A stretch of 64,000 nucleotides of DNA, from the NCBI GenBank assembly GCA_037349315.1, contig JBAIAC010000008.1, positions 37,422,001 to 37,486,000 of the forward strand, read 5' to 3'. This document shows positions 1 through 10,697 of this stretch, piece after piece. Origin of the DNA: Chelydra serpentina. Its lineage: Eukaryota; Chordata; Testudines; Chelydridae. Below the pieces are notes generated by a model that worked only from the letters and a program-made list of their open reading frames with translations, did not search any database and was not told where the DNA came from. The translations under genes were made by a program, and so were the position numbers. Positions within the stretch are counted from its first letter, which is position 1, and each line of letters begins with the position of its first letter.

Positions 1-204
1 CTTTGGCGGCATGGCTGTGGGAGGTCCTCCGGTCCCGTGGTTTTGGCGGCAATTCAGCGGTGAGCATGCCGAAGGCACAAGACCGGCGGATCACCCGCAG
101 AAACGCCGCCGAATCCACGTTACCAGCGGATCGCCCGCAGGCATGCTTCTGAAGGCTTCCTGTCTGCCGTGCTTGGGGTTGTAAAAACCATAGAGCCGCC
201 CCTG
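1..204. mobile_element. hAT-like non-autonomous element, one end only
   Basis: GC- and CpG-rich block that contrasts with its AT-rich surroundings and carries repeated 'ggcggc' and 'gatc.cccgcag' words. It stops at a terminal-repeat-like 'gagccgcccctg' (193-204), close to the hAT ends seen at 10858 and 18267. Sequence beyond 204 resumes as antisense CR1 ORF2, so the element inserted into that CR1. The other end lies outside the window, so no target duplication can be tested. Confidence 0.55.
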
Positions 205-1592
205 GATATTGGGCCATGCATAGATTATCCTTAACCTCCACTCCATCCTCAGTGTTTAGCGGTCCCACTTCTTGCTTTGTTTTCTTCCTATTTATATGGC
301 TATAGAACCTTTTACTATTGGTTTTAATTTCCTTTGCAAGGTCCAACTCTACATGTCTTTTAGCCTTTCTCACTTTATCCCTACATGTTCTGACCTCAAT
401 AAGGTAGCTTTCTTTGCTGATCCCTCCCATATTCCACTCCTTGTAGGCTTTCTGCTTTTTCTTAATCACCTCTCTGAGATGCTTGCTCATCCAGCTTGGT
501 CTACAACTCCTGCCTATGAATTTCCCCCCCTTTCTTGGGATGCAAGTTTCTGATAGTTTCTGCAATTTTGACTTGAAGAAATTCCAGGCCTCCTCCACCT
601 TTAGATCCACAAGTTCTTCAGTCCAATCCACTTCCCTAACTAATTTCCTTAATTTTTTTAAGTTAGCCCTTTTGAAATCAAAACCCTAGTCGCAGATTTA
701 TTTTTGTTTATCCTTCCATTCAGTTTGAACTGAATTAGCTCATGATCACTCGAACCAGGTTGTCCCCTACAATCATTTCTTCTATGAGGTCCTCACTACT
801 CACCAAAACCAAATCTAAAATGGCATCCCCCCTTGTTGGTTCAGCAACTACTTGGTGAAGGAATCCATCAGCTATCACATCTAAAAAAATCTGAGCCCTA
901 TTATTATTACTGGCATTTGTCCTCCAGTGTATATCTGGGAAGTTAAAGTCTCCCATGATAACAGAATTCCCATTAGTATTTACTTCATTTGAAACATTAA
1001 AGAGGTCTCTATCCATATCCAAATCAGATCCTGGTGGTCTATAGCACACCCCAAGCACTATCCCAGGGGAGGCTCTAGTAGCTTTCTTCCCCAATGTGAT
1101 TTTTGCCCAGACAGACTCTGTCTTATCCATTCCATCACTTCTTATTTCTTTACAGTCTACCTCATCATTGATATACAATGCTACTCCACCGCTTTCCTTT
1201 ATTCCACCTACTTTACCTTTATTCTGTCTTTCCTAAACAGCACATACCTTCCATACCTGTCCTCTAGTCATGCCTACTATTCCACCATGTTTCTGATATC
1301 CCTATAATATCTGGTTTTACTTCCTGCACCAGTAGCTCTAGTTCCTCCATTTCATTACTTAGGTTCCTCGCATTAGTGTACAAACATCTTAATTTTGCTG
1401 TTTGGCCTGGCTCACATTCTTTACCCGATTAGGCATGGACATTCTACCGCCAATATCACCTATTAGACTGGTATCTACACTACCCTTCCTTCTTATGTCC
1501 ATTCTCCTACCCATGGCTATATCCTTTCTTACTTCATTTTCTTCCCTCTCAATGTTAAAATCTGGCGTGGAGATTACCTGGACATCTTCCAA
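205..1592 (-). pseudogene. CR1 ORF2 endonuclease region, broken and truncated
   Basis: ORF2 of CR1 encodes an apurinic/apyrimidinic-type endonuclease and a reverse transcriptase. The clearest block is 1178-735, with 'GVCYRPPGS', 'MGDFNFPDIHW' and 'DLVLV', the typical APE endonuclease motifs of CR1. The start (1592-1389) is in the same frame but separated by stops. The region 689-210 continues in degenerate form toward the RT ('GRSCRPSWMSK' and a basic stretch) and then ends abruptly at the hAT-like insertion. No RT catalytic motif is in the window. Confidence 0.85.
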
Positions 1593-1633
1593 CCATCTCC
1601 TGCAAATACCTAGTTTAAAGCTCTCTTAATCAG

Positions 1634-2772
1634 TTATGCCAGCCTCCATCCTAGAAGTCTATTTCCCTCCCTACTCAGGTGAAGTCCATCCCGAGAGAAC
1701 AGTCCTCTGTCCATGAATGCCTCCCAGTGGCCATACATCCCAAAGCCCTCCTTATAGCACCACTGCCTGAGCCATCTATTGATCATCATAATCTTGTCAC
1801 CCCTTTGTTGCCCTTCTCTAGGGACAGGCAGAATCCCACTGAAGATTACCTGAGCCTCGATTTCCTTAAGTGTCTTCCCCAGCCTGGCATAGTCTCCCTT
1901 GATACATTCCAGCGAGAAACTAGCCGTATCACTTGTTCCCACATGAAGGATAATCAGTGGATTCTTTCCCATTCCCGTTAGGATCCTTTTCAGCCTCAGG
2001 TCCACATCCCGTATCTTAGCACCCGGCAGACAGAAGAAACCCTTCTGTTCTCTGGATCGGCTCTAGTTACAGGCCTGTCTTTTCTTCTCAGTAAGGAGTC
2101 CCCAATCACGTAGACCTGCCTTTTCCTGGTGATGGTGCAATTCTCCAGTCTATCCTCTGTTCCCTCTGGCTGCAAGCCCTCTCGATTCCTATTCTCTCTT
2201 CTAATCCTTTTCAACCCATCCTGTATCCTCCTGGGGCTCATATTTGGTGTTGTTATCTCCATTGACTCTTCCCTTTTTCCTATAGGACTAGCCGCTCTTC
2301 TCTTCTTCCTTGCCCTCCCACCTTCAGTGACCGCCTGCTGTACCCCTTCATTTTCCAACTCTGCAAACCTGTTCTTGAGCTCTATTTCTCCTTCACTATC
2401 CCATCTTTTCCTCTGCCTGGTTCTCTTAGTCACATGCTTCCACTGTCCATTTTATTCACCCAGCAGTCTCCCCTCAGAGTTCTTTGGTCCTGTTTCCATT
2501 TGCAAGTCTGAGCTTTTCCCTTCAGCCTCCTCATGTCTTTGCTCCATCATCTGCTCGAACCCCCTTCTAAACTCAACCAGAGTTTCCACCTGCATCTCCA
2601 GTCCTCGGATCTTTTCTTCCATCAGCTCTATCAGGCAGCACTTCATGCAGACAAAACTCTTTTCAGGTAGCTCCTCCAGTATCATGTACATACCACAGCT
2701 TCCACATCCAGTCATCTTCATTGTGTCCTCCACTGCTTGGGTCACTACCACTGCTGCCTCTGTATCTGCCAT
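1634..2772 (-). pseudogene. CR1 ORF1 (zinc finger plus esterase-like), broken
   Basis: CR1 ORF1 encodes a nucleic-acid-binding accessory protein of the retrotransposon. The N-terminal segment (2772-2452) has a CxxC...CxxC arrangement (CGSCG, then CMKCC) like the PHD/zinc-ribbon of CR1 ORF1, followed by a Leu/Glu-rich coiled-coil-like stretch. The middle segment (2433-1996) is in the same frame, separated by an in-frame stop, and is Arg/Lys/Glu-rich. It holds 'VIGDSLLRR', the GDS motif of the CR1 SGNH-esterase domain. A frameshift near 2000 moves the remainder (2005-1634) into another frame; that part has 'HVGTSD' and 'DGLHLS', consistent with esterase blocks III and V. One stop and one frameshift make it non-functional as written. 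Confidence 0.85.
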
Positions 2773-3110
2773 AGCCTTCTCACCTAAGTCCTGTTAGTCC
2801 GGGAAACGCAAACCAAACCAAAACACCACCACCTACAGCAAAACAACCCCGCAACGAGCACCACAACACTCCCTTCACTAGCCTGTCTGTTCCTCTGCCT
2901 GGTTCTCCTAGTCTTCCCCTGAACTCCTCCAATGGAACTCCCACTCAAACTCTCCTGTTTACAGCTCTGTTTGCTGGCTCCTGTGCTGCTGCAGCTGTCT
3001 GTGCCACTGCCTAACTGGCTGGCTACCTTTAAAGGACCCCTAATCAGAGATGCCCCGTCCCCTAATCAGGGCTCAGCTTCTCTCCCAGCACAAAGCCCCT
3101 ATAAGCCTCT

Positions 3111-3654
3111 ACATATTATGCTTATTAGCTGTGTTACACCACAGATATATTTTACCTGAAGTTATCATGGTACTTCTCTCTGAAATATTGCCTCGTGGTA
3201 GTACAGCCTGTCACTGTGCATAATTTACTCAAACCACCACTGTTTGCTAACAGTGGTGTCCTAAATTCCACAGTGGACTGTTACTACTTCAAGCCAGATT
3301 ATTTATACTGTGATAAAGTTGAAGAAGAATAAAATAACAGTTTGCATCTGATTGTGCCATGAATATTTCCTGTTTGCTGTTTATGCTGATTGCAGAGCAT
3401 GAAACAAAACCCATCTTCTCCTCAGAAGACTAATGTTGGGGTTATCTACTATACAGTCCAAATTTATTAGCCATTAATTAAAAAAATCCTTCAGGTTTAA
3501 TAAGAATGAGAGGTGGAAATATTGTAAAATTGCAACCAGAGTCAGGCAGGAATTTGGTGAGATTCTGCAGGAAGAAAACTCAGTGTAAGCTATCATCTGT
3601 TTTCGGTACTTCTGTGGCCCCGTTGCCTTCATATCTGATCACCACAGAATCTTT
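3111..3654. other. Intronic sequence, no recognised feature
   Basis: AT-rich single-copy-looking sequence between the CR1 5' end and the MIR-like SINE. I see no long reading frame with family signatures and no clear repeat. Confidence 0.5.
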
Positions 3655-3920
3655 TAATTTATCCCTACACCCCTGCAAGATGCAGGGAAGTAATACTATC
3701 CCCATTTTACAGATGGCAAACTGAGCCACAGAGAGATTAAGGAACAGGTTTTTAAAGATATTTAGGCACCAAAAAATGCAGATAGGCATCTAGGTGCTTT
3801 TGAAAATCCCACTAGGCACCTAGTTTCCATTGGGTGTTAGGAGACTTCCTTAAGGTCACACACAGAACTGAACCCAGGTATTGGGCTAGCAACCTAATCA
3901 CTGCACTATCCTTCCTTCCT
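3655..3920 (-). repeat. MIR-type CORE-SINE, interrupted
   Basis: Contains the MIR hallmark 'ccccattttacagatgg' followed by 'aaactgagccacagagag', then after an interruption 'aaggtcacacacagaact' and 'gaacccaggt' (the antisense tRNA B box). In the usual consensus this is the minus orientation. The split between the two halves is a short 'aggcacct' insertion (3742-3850). The SINE is old and diverged. Confidence 0.75.
3742..3850. mobile_element. Short 'aggcacct' palindromic MITE nested in the MIR
   Basis: About 105 bp carrying 'atatttaggcacc', 'aggcatctaggtgc' and 'actaggcacctag', which are inverted versions of each other. It separates the two halves of the MIR and resembles the ends of the longer elements at 35315-37015 and 56748-58320. 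Confidence 0.5.
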
Positions 3921-4839
3921 GATATATGCACAGCATTTTCCAGCTGAAACAAGCTTACAGTGACCTCTACTGGCAGGGAAAGGCTCCTTTATTCCTCATG
4001 CAGTCAAGCCATAGCCTATGAACCCTGAAAGTCCAAATTTAAGCCTAGGCTACAGTAACAGGCAAATCCATCACATGGGATTCCATTTCTCTCATGTATT
4101 GGAAGCATTGTTTTTAACATTCTCAATATTGCACTTACAAATTGTGGCCTGTCAGCTAAGAAAAATGTGTTTGGGTGAGTCCTGTGATGGAAACTGGCTA
4201 ATTGGTTAGATTGGCTCCATTGTCTGGCCACCAGTTTACAGTCTTGAGACTCCGGATTCCAGTTCCTTGAGTGAAATTCACTAATGGGGAAAGCAGCCAG
4301 CTTTTCTCATTAGTTTGAAAGAAAAGGTTGCTCTTGTGTTCCTCATTTAGCTGCTTCAGAACTGTAACTAATAATTCTAGAGATGACTGTTAATAGTCTA
4401 TAATGATAGAAAATCATTATTTAGTAAATAGTAATTGGGATATTATTTAACTGGTAGCATGCAACAGTTCCCTATACATTCAGTAATATAATTAAAAGTG
4501 TTAATTAAAGTTTGAAAACAGATAAATAGGGAGAAGAAATGTCAATTATTTCTAAAAATGAGTGTGTGGGGAGGACCGAGGAGAAATTTCCCCATTAGCC
4601 TGCTAGCACATCTGAACCAGTGTTTCCTTGAGAGGTGGAGTGTCTTCTTATTTAATCATTACAACAGATTTGTAGAGGCACTCCGAATATTCTGAAAAAT
4701 CATAATCAAGAGGTTTGTCTGTCAGGTTTAAAGCATTGCCACCACTTTGAAAATGAGCAATCTGTTGTGTATTGGGTTTGAATCCAGCATAGGAATCATA
4801 GCACCATAGAAAATGCTTTATCTAAGATTAATGATTAAT
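3921..4839. other. Intronic sequence, no recognised feature
   Basis: AT-rich, with only chance short reading frames. Nothing here supports a gene or a repeat. Confidence 0.5.
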
Positions 4840-5100
4840 ATTTATGGTAGGGCTGTCAAGCGATTAAAAAAATTAGTCGCGATGAATCACGCTGTTAAGA
4901 ATAGAATACCACTTATTTAAATAATTTTGGATGTTTTCTACATTTTCAAATATATTGATTTCAGTTACAATACAGAATACAAAGTGTACCGTGCTCACTT
5001 TATATTTATTTTTATTACAAATATTTGAACTGTAAAAAACAAAAGAAATAGTATTTTTAAATTCACCTAATACAAGTACAGTAGTGCAATCTCTTTAACA

Positions 5101-5399
5101 CAGTGGTGGTCAACCTGCGGCCAGTGGGCCGCATGTGGTCCATCAGGGTAATCCGCTGGCAGGCCGTGAGACAGTTTGTTTACATTGTCCATCCGCAGGC
5201 ACAGCCATCCGCAACTCCCAGTCGCCACGGTTCGCTGTTCCGCAGCTGCCATTGGCCAGGAACGGTAAACCGAGGCCACTAGAAGCTGCTGGCAGCCATA
5301 CCCATGGACGGTCAATGTAAACAAACTGTCTCATGGCCCGCCAGCAGATTACCCTGACAGGCCACGTGTGGCCCATGGGCCGCAGGTTGCCCACCACAG
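5101..5399. mobile_element. Palindromic hAT MITE nested in the fold-back hAT
   Basis: GC-rich, starting 'cagtggtggtcaacctgcgg' and ending 'cgcaggttgcccaccaca', near-perfect inverted ends. Internal blocks such as 'tgtttacattg' and 'caatgtaaaca' are also mirrored, so most of the element can form a hairpin. The flanks ctttaaca (5093-5100) and ctttgtcg (5400-5407) look like a decayed 8-bp target duplication. Confidence 0.8.
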
Positions 5400-5510
5400 C
5401 TTTGTCGTGAAATTTGAACTTACAAATGTAGAAATATGTACAAAAAATAACTGCATTCAAGAATAAAACAAAGTAAAACGGAGCGTAAAACGGAGTCCTA
5501 CTTAAGCCAA

Positions 5511-5762
5511 TCACTCAGACAAACAAGTTTGGTTACAATTTGCAGGAGATAATGCTGTCCGCTTCTTGTTTACAATGTCACCTGAAAGTGAGAACAGGCG
5601 TTCGCATGGCACTGTTGTAGCCAGCGTCACAAAATATTCATGTGCCAGATGTGCTAAAGATTCATGTTTTCCTTCATGCTTCAAGCACTGTTCCAGAGGA
5701 CATGCATCCATGCTGATGATAGGTTCTGCTCGATAACGATCCGAAGCAGAGCGGACCAGCAC
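5511..5762 (-). pseudogene. hAT transposase C-terminal dimerisation domain (left arm)
   Basis: An 83-codon open segment ending in a stop at 5511. It holds 'TVPCERLFSLSGDIVNKKR', the signature of the hAT family C-terminal dimerisation region (the P.ERxFS.aG...n..R pattern). The BED finger and catalytic core are absent, so this is a transposon remnant and not a host ZBED-type gene. The right arm of the same fold-back element has a second copy. Confidence 0.85.
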
Positions 5763-5851
5763 ATGTTCATTTTCATCATCTTAGTCAGATGCCATCAACA
5801 GAAGGTTAATTTTCTTTTTTGGTGGTTAGGGTTCTGTAGTTTCTGCATCTA

Positions 5852-6004
5852 GCACATAAATGCCATGCAACGCCAGCTACAAAAGTGCCATGTGAATGCC
5901 TGTTCTCACTTTCAGGTGATGTTGTAAATAAGAAGCAGGCAGCAGTTTCTCCCATAAATGTAAACAAACTTGTTTGTCTGAGCGATTGGCTGAACAAGAA
6001 GTAG
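5852..6004 (+). pseudogene. hAT transposase C-terminal dimerisation domain (right arm)
   Basis: Fifty codons plus a stop in one frame on the plus strand, including 'KVPCECLFSLSGDVVNKK' and ending '...LSDWLNKK*'. It is the inverted paralogue of 5511-5762. The two encode the same protein end facing outward from the junction near 5850, with the substitution R to C in the 'CERLFS' motif. It has no start of its own. Confidence 0.8.
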
Positions 6005-6417
6005 GACTGAGTGGACTTGTAGACTCTAAAGTTTTACATTGTTCTGAGTGCAGTTATGTTACACACACACAAATCTACATTTGTAAGTTGCACTTTCACG
6101 ATAAAGAGATTGTTCTACAGTACTTGTATGAGGTGAATTGAAAAATACTGTTTCTTTTGTTCATCATTTTTACAGTGCAAATATTTGTAATAAAAATAAT
6201 AATATAAAGTGAGCACTATACACTTTGTATTCTGTGTTGTATAGAAATCAATATATTTGAAAATGTGGAAAAACATCCAAAAATATTTAATACATTTCAA
6301 TTGGTATTTTATTGTTTAACAGTGCGATTAATCAACATTAATTTTTTTACTCGCAGGTACTTTTTTTTAGTTAATCGCATGAGTTAACTGCGATTAATTG
6401 ACAGCCCTAATTTATAG

Positions 6418-7007
6418 AGTACCTTCTGGGATAGGACTCTTTGTCTGTGGAAAGGTCTCAAATAAAATGTGCCCTATAAATATAAAATATTATATTAGGC
6501 AGGCCTAAATTATATGTATATTATATAGGTGTAACTAAAATTTAGCATTTGAGGCTGAATACTATTTTTAAATTATTGCTACTGGTTATTGTATATTTGA
6601 TTACTCAAAAATGTGCTAGACGTCTCACAAAAAAAAAGAAGAAAATATGCTCCCTTCCCTGAAGTGCGTATATTCTCAATTCAAGAAGACACAAGGGAGG
6701 TTCAAAGACTAGACTGTCGGAAAAGGAAAAAGAAGGTCAAAGCAAGCTGACAATAGTAAGACGATGTGATAACTCAGTGACACATCTTGATAGTTCCAGT
6801 CAGTGATCATGACTTGTTATTATTGTCATAACCTTTCCTTCCCACTAACTTCTTGTAGGTGACATAGCATAACTGTGTTTTTACGAGGGATTTACACAAG
6901 CAGAGGAAGGAGGCTCAGTGAATAGATTTGAGTTGAATGTCCCTAGCAGAAGCATGGAAGAAGGCATAGATGTATTTGTGAGAGAAGGAGATTAAAGAGA
7001 GATTGGA
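6418..7007. other. Intronic sequence, no recognised feature
   Basis: AT-rich sequence with an A-rich run near 6630. No coding or repeat signature is recognised. Confidence 0.45.
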
Positions 7008-7427
7008 TAGAAGTGGGTCAGAATTTTTCGACTCTATTTTTTTTTGACAGAAATTGCCAATTTTTGAAAATTGAAACTGTTCATGGAAAAAAGTCAGTTT
7101 TGATGAAGTTCCCATTTTAAACATGTTTTGAAAAAAACCCTCAAAACTGTCAAAATGTCCCACTGTGACCTCTTTGAAATGAACAGTTCCATTTTTTGGT
7201 TTGAAACAATTTTTTTTTATTTGAGTTAATTTATAGTAAAAAAAAAAAGTAAAATAAATCAAAATGATCAAACTGAAATGTTTTAGTTCAGTTGATCCAA
7301 TCTGCATTTTTTGGGTGGATTTTTGGTTTTCCAAAAATTCAGATTTCAATTGTTCATGCCATTTGTGCTGAGAAACATTTTTTTAAATCTCAGAAATTCC
7401 CATGGAATGGGAGAATGCTCACTTCTA
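7008..7427. mobile_element. AT-rich element with 'tagaagtg/cacttcta' ends
   Basis: Bounded by 'tagaagtgggtcaga' and 'gagaatgctcacttcta', which are imperfect inverted repeats. The interior is rich in 'ttttgaaa', 'aaatgttt' and 'ttccatttttt', like the element at 21696-22142. No convincing target duplication is seen. It is probably a non-autonomous DNA transposon of an AT-rich family. Confidence 0.5.
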
Positions 7428-7732
7428 ATGTTAAGACTAATGTCATTGATGGAGTAACGTATATGGCAGGGGCTGAATGTGATATCAGATGGGTTTTATA
7501 TAATCTTTTCATAATAACTGAGTCCACAGAAAAGTTTGTACAATAAACGATAAGGCAATGCAGCAGAGCAACAAAAGTGGACCCTCATATAAAACCTGTT
7601 CACTTTACGATCAGACATATGATGATTGTTTTAGAGAAATGTATAAATATTACATGCAACATATTCTAAATACTTTCATCAATCCCTGCCAACTTGAATA
7701 CATCTAACTATTCTCTAACTGTTCTTTCCCTC
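7428..7732. other. Intronic sequence, no recognised feature
   Basis: AT-rich. I see no supported element. Confidence 0.45.
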
Positions 7733-8070
7733 TTTTGGCTTGCATTCCATCCCCCATGTTAGTATTAATTGTGTTGAGCATCTGGTCACTATTGTCTTTT
7801 TTAGTAAAGACTGAAGCAAACTAGGCATTAAACACCTCAGCCTTCTTGATATCATCAGTTATTAGCTCCTCTTCCCTGCTAAGTAGAGGACCTGCACTTT
7901 CCTTCATCTTTGTTTTTCTCCTAATGCATTTAAAGAACTTCATATTGCCTTTTATGTCCCTTACTAAGTATAACTCATTTTGCTATGCTGTTGTACTCAT
8001 CCTTAGCAATTTGTCCACATTTCCACTTTTTGTAGGATTCATTTTTTGATTTTCTGGCATAAATCCATCA
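7733..8070 (-). mobile_element. CR1-like LINE ORF2 fragment
   Basis: The minus strand translates in pieces to a CR1/L3-type pre-RT segment: 'GPLLSREEELITDDIKKAE' followed by a 'VFT'-like end. In CR1 elements this stretch precedes the RT fingers. Both ends are truncated and frames are disrupted, so it is older than the CR1 at 205-3110. Confidence 0.7.
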
Positions 8071-8074
8071 TGCA

Positions 8075-8753
8075 CATAGTTTTGTCTAATTATGACCATT
8101 TAAATTGCAGCTTGCTTATTTTTCTTCTAAAAGGTGGGAGAGGACAGTTGTGAAAAAATATCCTAATTACCCTATAATCATTGGACCTCAATCGGTGCAG
8201 CTTTCTAATTGAATTGAAGTCAATAAACTATATCAATTTCCAGCAGCTGAGGAGTGCTCCTTTTGTCACTAAACTTCAGCTGACATAAGAAATCAACTCT
8301 ACTAACATTTCCAAATAAGGGTAGTACTCAGTAAGATTTTCATGTACTAATTGCAATTTAAATGCATGCTGAGGTCTAAAGGGACTTGTTTGATTGTTTG
8401 ATTTTCTTTATGTCTTTCCATTTTAGCTGTTTCCTTGCTCATTACATTGTGTCCATTAGCATAGTACATTATTTGTGTTTGCACAGATTTTCTTGCCAAA
8501 GGCTGCCCTGCAGCTGTACAGCCATTGGGGTAACCAGCTGTTACTTACGTAAGCCTCAATCATTTTGTATGACACAGTAACTTAATTACGCCCTGCTTAA
8601 AGATGCTAAATAAAATTATCTTCCGAACAAATGTACTTCACTTAATACTTTTTCTGTCAAGTACTTGAACTCTGTCACTTGTGCCATATGTGTTAAAATA
8701 AATAAAAACATTTTAAAACCAAGCCTACTAGCAGATTAAATAGATAGAATCAG
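8075..8753. other. Intronic sequence, no recognised feature
   Basis: AT-rich, with no repeat family or coding signature that I recognise. Confidence 0.45.
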
Positions 8754-8765
8754 AGGTTGTTTTAT

Positions 8766-9258
8766 ATCAGAGAGGTAGCCGTGTTAGTCTATATCCACAA
8801 AAACAATGAGGTGGCACCTTAAGGACTAACAGATTTATTTGGGCATAAGCTTTCATGGGTAAAAACCCATTTCTTCAGATGCATGGAGTGAAAATTACAG
8901 ATACGGGCATAGATGTACTGGCACATGAAGAGGAGGGAGCTACCTTACAAGTGGAGAACCAGTGATAACAAGTCCAATTCAGTCATGACATAGCATAACT
9001 CCCAATAATTGATGAGGATGTGTCAATACCAAGAGAGGGAAAATTGCTTTTGTAGTGAGCCAGCCACTCCTAGTCCGTATTCAAGCTCAAATTAATGGTG
9101 TTAAGTTTGCAAATGAATTGTAGCTCTGCAGTTTCTCTTTGAAGTCTGTTTTTGAAGACTGTTTTGTTTTCACTCCATGCATCTGAAGAAATGGGTTTTT
9201 ACCCACGAAAGCTTATGCCCAAATGAATCTGTTAGTCTTTAAGGTGCCATCAGACTCC
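8766..9258 (-). mobile_element. Penelope-like element insertion, short, inverted ends
   Basis: Flanked by an exact 12-bp duplication aggttgttttat (8754-8765 and 9259-9270). The left end reads 'gtagccgtgttagtct' then 'ggtggcaccttaaggactaa', a terminal sequence I recognise from abundant reptile Penelope-like elements. About 85 bp of it (8810-8894) recurs inverted at 9167-9250. The interior ('attcaagctcaaattaatgg' to 'gaagtctgtttttgaag') matches the antisense of the PLE coding 3' part. No ORF survives. Inverted partial terminal copies are a known feature of PLE insertions. Confidence 0.8.
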
Positions 9259-9274
9259 AGGTTGTTTTATAATA

Positions 9275-9777
9275 TTTGTAGACCCATTTACTCGCGGATG
9301 TCTGGAGTCAAGCCATCACGACCGCGTATTAACGGACCGCGGGTTAAGAGGGCCATGCTGAAATATCTTAAGATATCTATATATACATGTATAATTATCT
9401 AGGATTACATACATATTCACACTGTCCCAAATACTGCAGGCCTATCTGGTAACAGCGCTTTGCAAGAATATAAATTCAAATGTGTAATCTAATAAAAACA
9501 TTAAATTACTATATACAGTAACTACTATTTATTATATATTATATATATCTCTAGCGTGACAATGACTAAGCAAGCGTGATACATGATACGTCTTTACCAA
9601 TATCGGTGATCAAAAGGAAGAGGAAATGCCAGTAGGCCTACAACACGTAGTAAACAAGTGAAAATCTGTAACGCTACATAGCAAGTTCCTGTACCACGTG
9701 TTAATGAGTCTCGTGTGTTAAACAGGCATGGCGCTACCGTGCGTTAAGTGGATTCGCGTGTAATCAGGTCTGTACTG
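9275..9777. mobile_element. Pogo/Tigger-like non-autonomous DNA transposon
   Basis: The ends pair as inverted repeats: 'gtagacccatttactcgcgg' at the left against the complement of 'gattcgcgtgtaatcaggtc' at the right. TA dinucleotides (9273-9274 and 9778-9779) flank it, as for Tc1/mariner-type insertions. The 'cagta..agacc' terminus resembles pogo/Tigger ends. The interior has no transposase frame, and many CpGs are retained ('gaccgcg', 'gcgctaccgtgcg'). Confidence 0.6.
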
Positions 9778-9779
9778 TA

Positions 9780-10689
9780 TTTGTTTAGTCAAGTTATATT
9801 GCAGGTTAGGTGTTTCAGAAATTAGGAAGTGAAATGTAATTAATAGCATTATGTATCAGCAGGATTAATAATTCTTTTCTATGTCTTTCAGACATGGAAA
9901 TGGAACCCCAGTAATGCTGGTTAGGTAATTTAGCAAATACATGCAAAACAGGAACATTCTTTATGTTTCATAATTGAACAAGAAATTATAATCTTTGCTG
10001 TTCAGTTAGAATACTGCAGATCAAAGGTTGTGCTAGTCAATGAAAGGGTCAGTTTATGCTGTAGGAAACCACTCATTTTTAAAATCCTGAAGCTGGAGAA
10101 ATCAAATTCAATCCATATTTCTTCACTTAGCTCATCTCTGTAATTCTCCTTAAATCAACATTTTTTTCTTTTCCATTACAAGACAATCATGCATATGAAA
10201 CTGACAATTTTGGCATTGCCAACTGGTTTCTTGAGTTTTGAATGTTCCAAAATGTCATCTCCCATATTTTCAAAGGGATTATAATTGAAGATGTGCCAAT
10301 GCACGTGACTTTATGTCGAATAGTTGCCCATCTGCCACATTTGCTAGTTGATTTAGCTTTTGGACAGCTATTACATTTTGCATTCAGAGAAGATACCTGC
10401 AAACTGAATTAATTACAGACCGGCATCTTCTCTAAAAGGATGTTTTGCTGTAAAATTCCAAAAGAGCAAATATAAAATGATTCTTTAAATCATGTTGTGT
10501 TCTGTTTAGCTGTATCTATCCAGGTGGATAGTGTACGTCTGAACAAGATAGCACAGAACACAGCGTGTTATACATTTCTAAGTATTTGAAAAGAGGCTGG
10601 AAATGAGTTGTGAACTTGAACATATCTGTACTGGAAAGTCTCTAGCATTGACTGTGAAAGGACAATTATATATAATTGGAAATATGAAA
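9780..10689. other. Intronic sequence, no recognised feature
   Basis: AT-rich, apparently unique sequence. Short reading frames here have no family signature. Confidence 0.5.
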
Positions 10690-10697
10690 GGTGAAAT

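Larger units (their letters stand above)
205..3110 (-). mobile_element. CR1 LINE, nearly full 5' half, degenerate
   Basis: Read on the minus strand this is 5' UTR (about 3110-2773), ORF1 (2772-1634) and the start of ORF2 (1592 downwards). The ORF2 endonuclease and the start of the pre-RT region are present; the RT domain and 3' end are cut off by the hAT-like insertion at 204 and the window edge. The 5' UTR is GT-rich in the sense strand. Lesions are few per ORF, which suggests a moderately young copy. It lies antisense to GRM8 in its intron. Confidence 0.9.
4848..6409. mobile_element. Fold-back hAT transposon derivative
   Basis: The ends are inverted: 'tagggctgtcaagcgatta' at the left and 'gattaattgacagccct' at the right. 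They are flanked by 8-bp duplications atttatgg (4840-4847) and atttatag (6410-6417), which differ at one base, as for hAT elements. The inversion continues far inside: both arms carry the same sub-terminal sequence (for example 'ttgtaataaaaataataata' on the right and its diverged complement on the left near 5010-5025) and both encode the transposase C-terminus pointing outward. The arms meet near 5850. The element is therefore an inverted duplication of one hAT end with the transposase core lost. A second MITE is nested in the left arm. Confidence 0.85.

Noticed and set aside
735..1178. Apparent 147-residue protein on the minus strand as a host gene
   Set aside because: Its motifs are those of the CR1 endonuclease, and it sits in an interrupted CR1 with neighbouring ORF1 sequence.
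5511..5762. Possible domesticated ZBED/hAT-like host gene
   Set aside because: Only the dimerisation end is present. It lies inside an element with target duplications and is mirrored by a second copy in the other arm.
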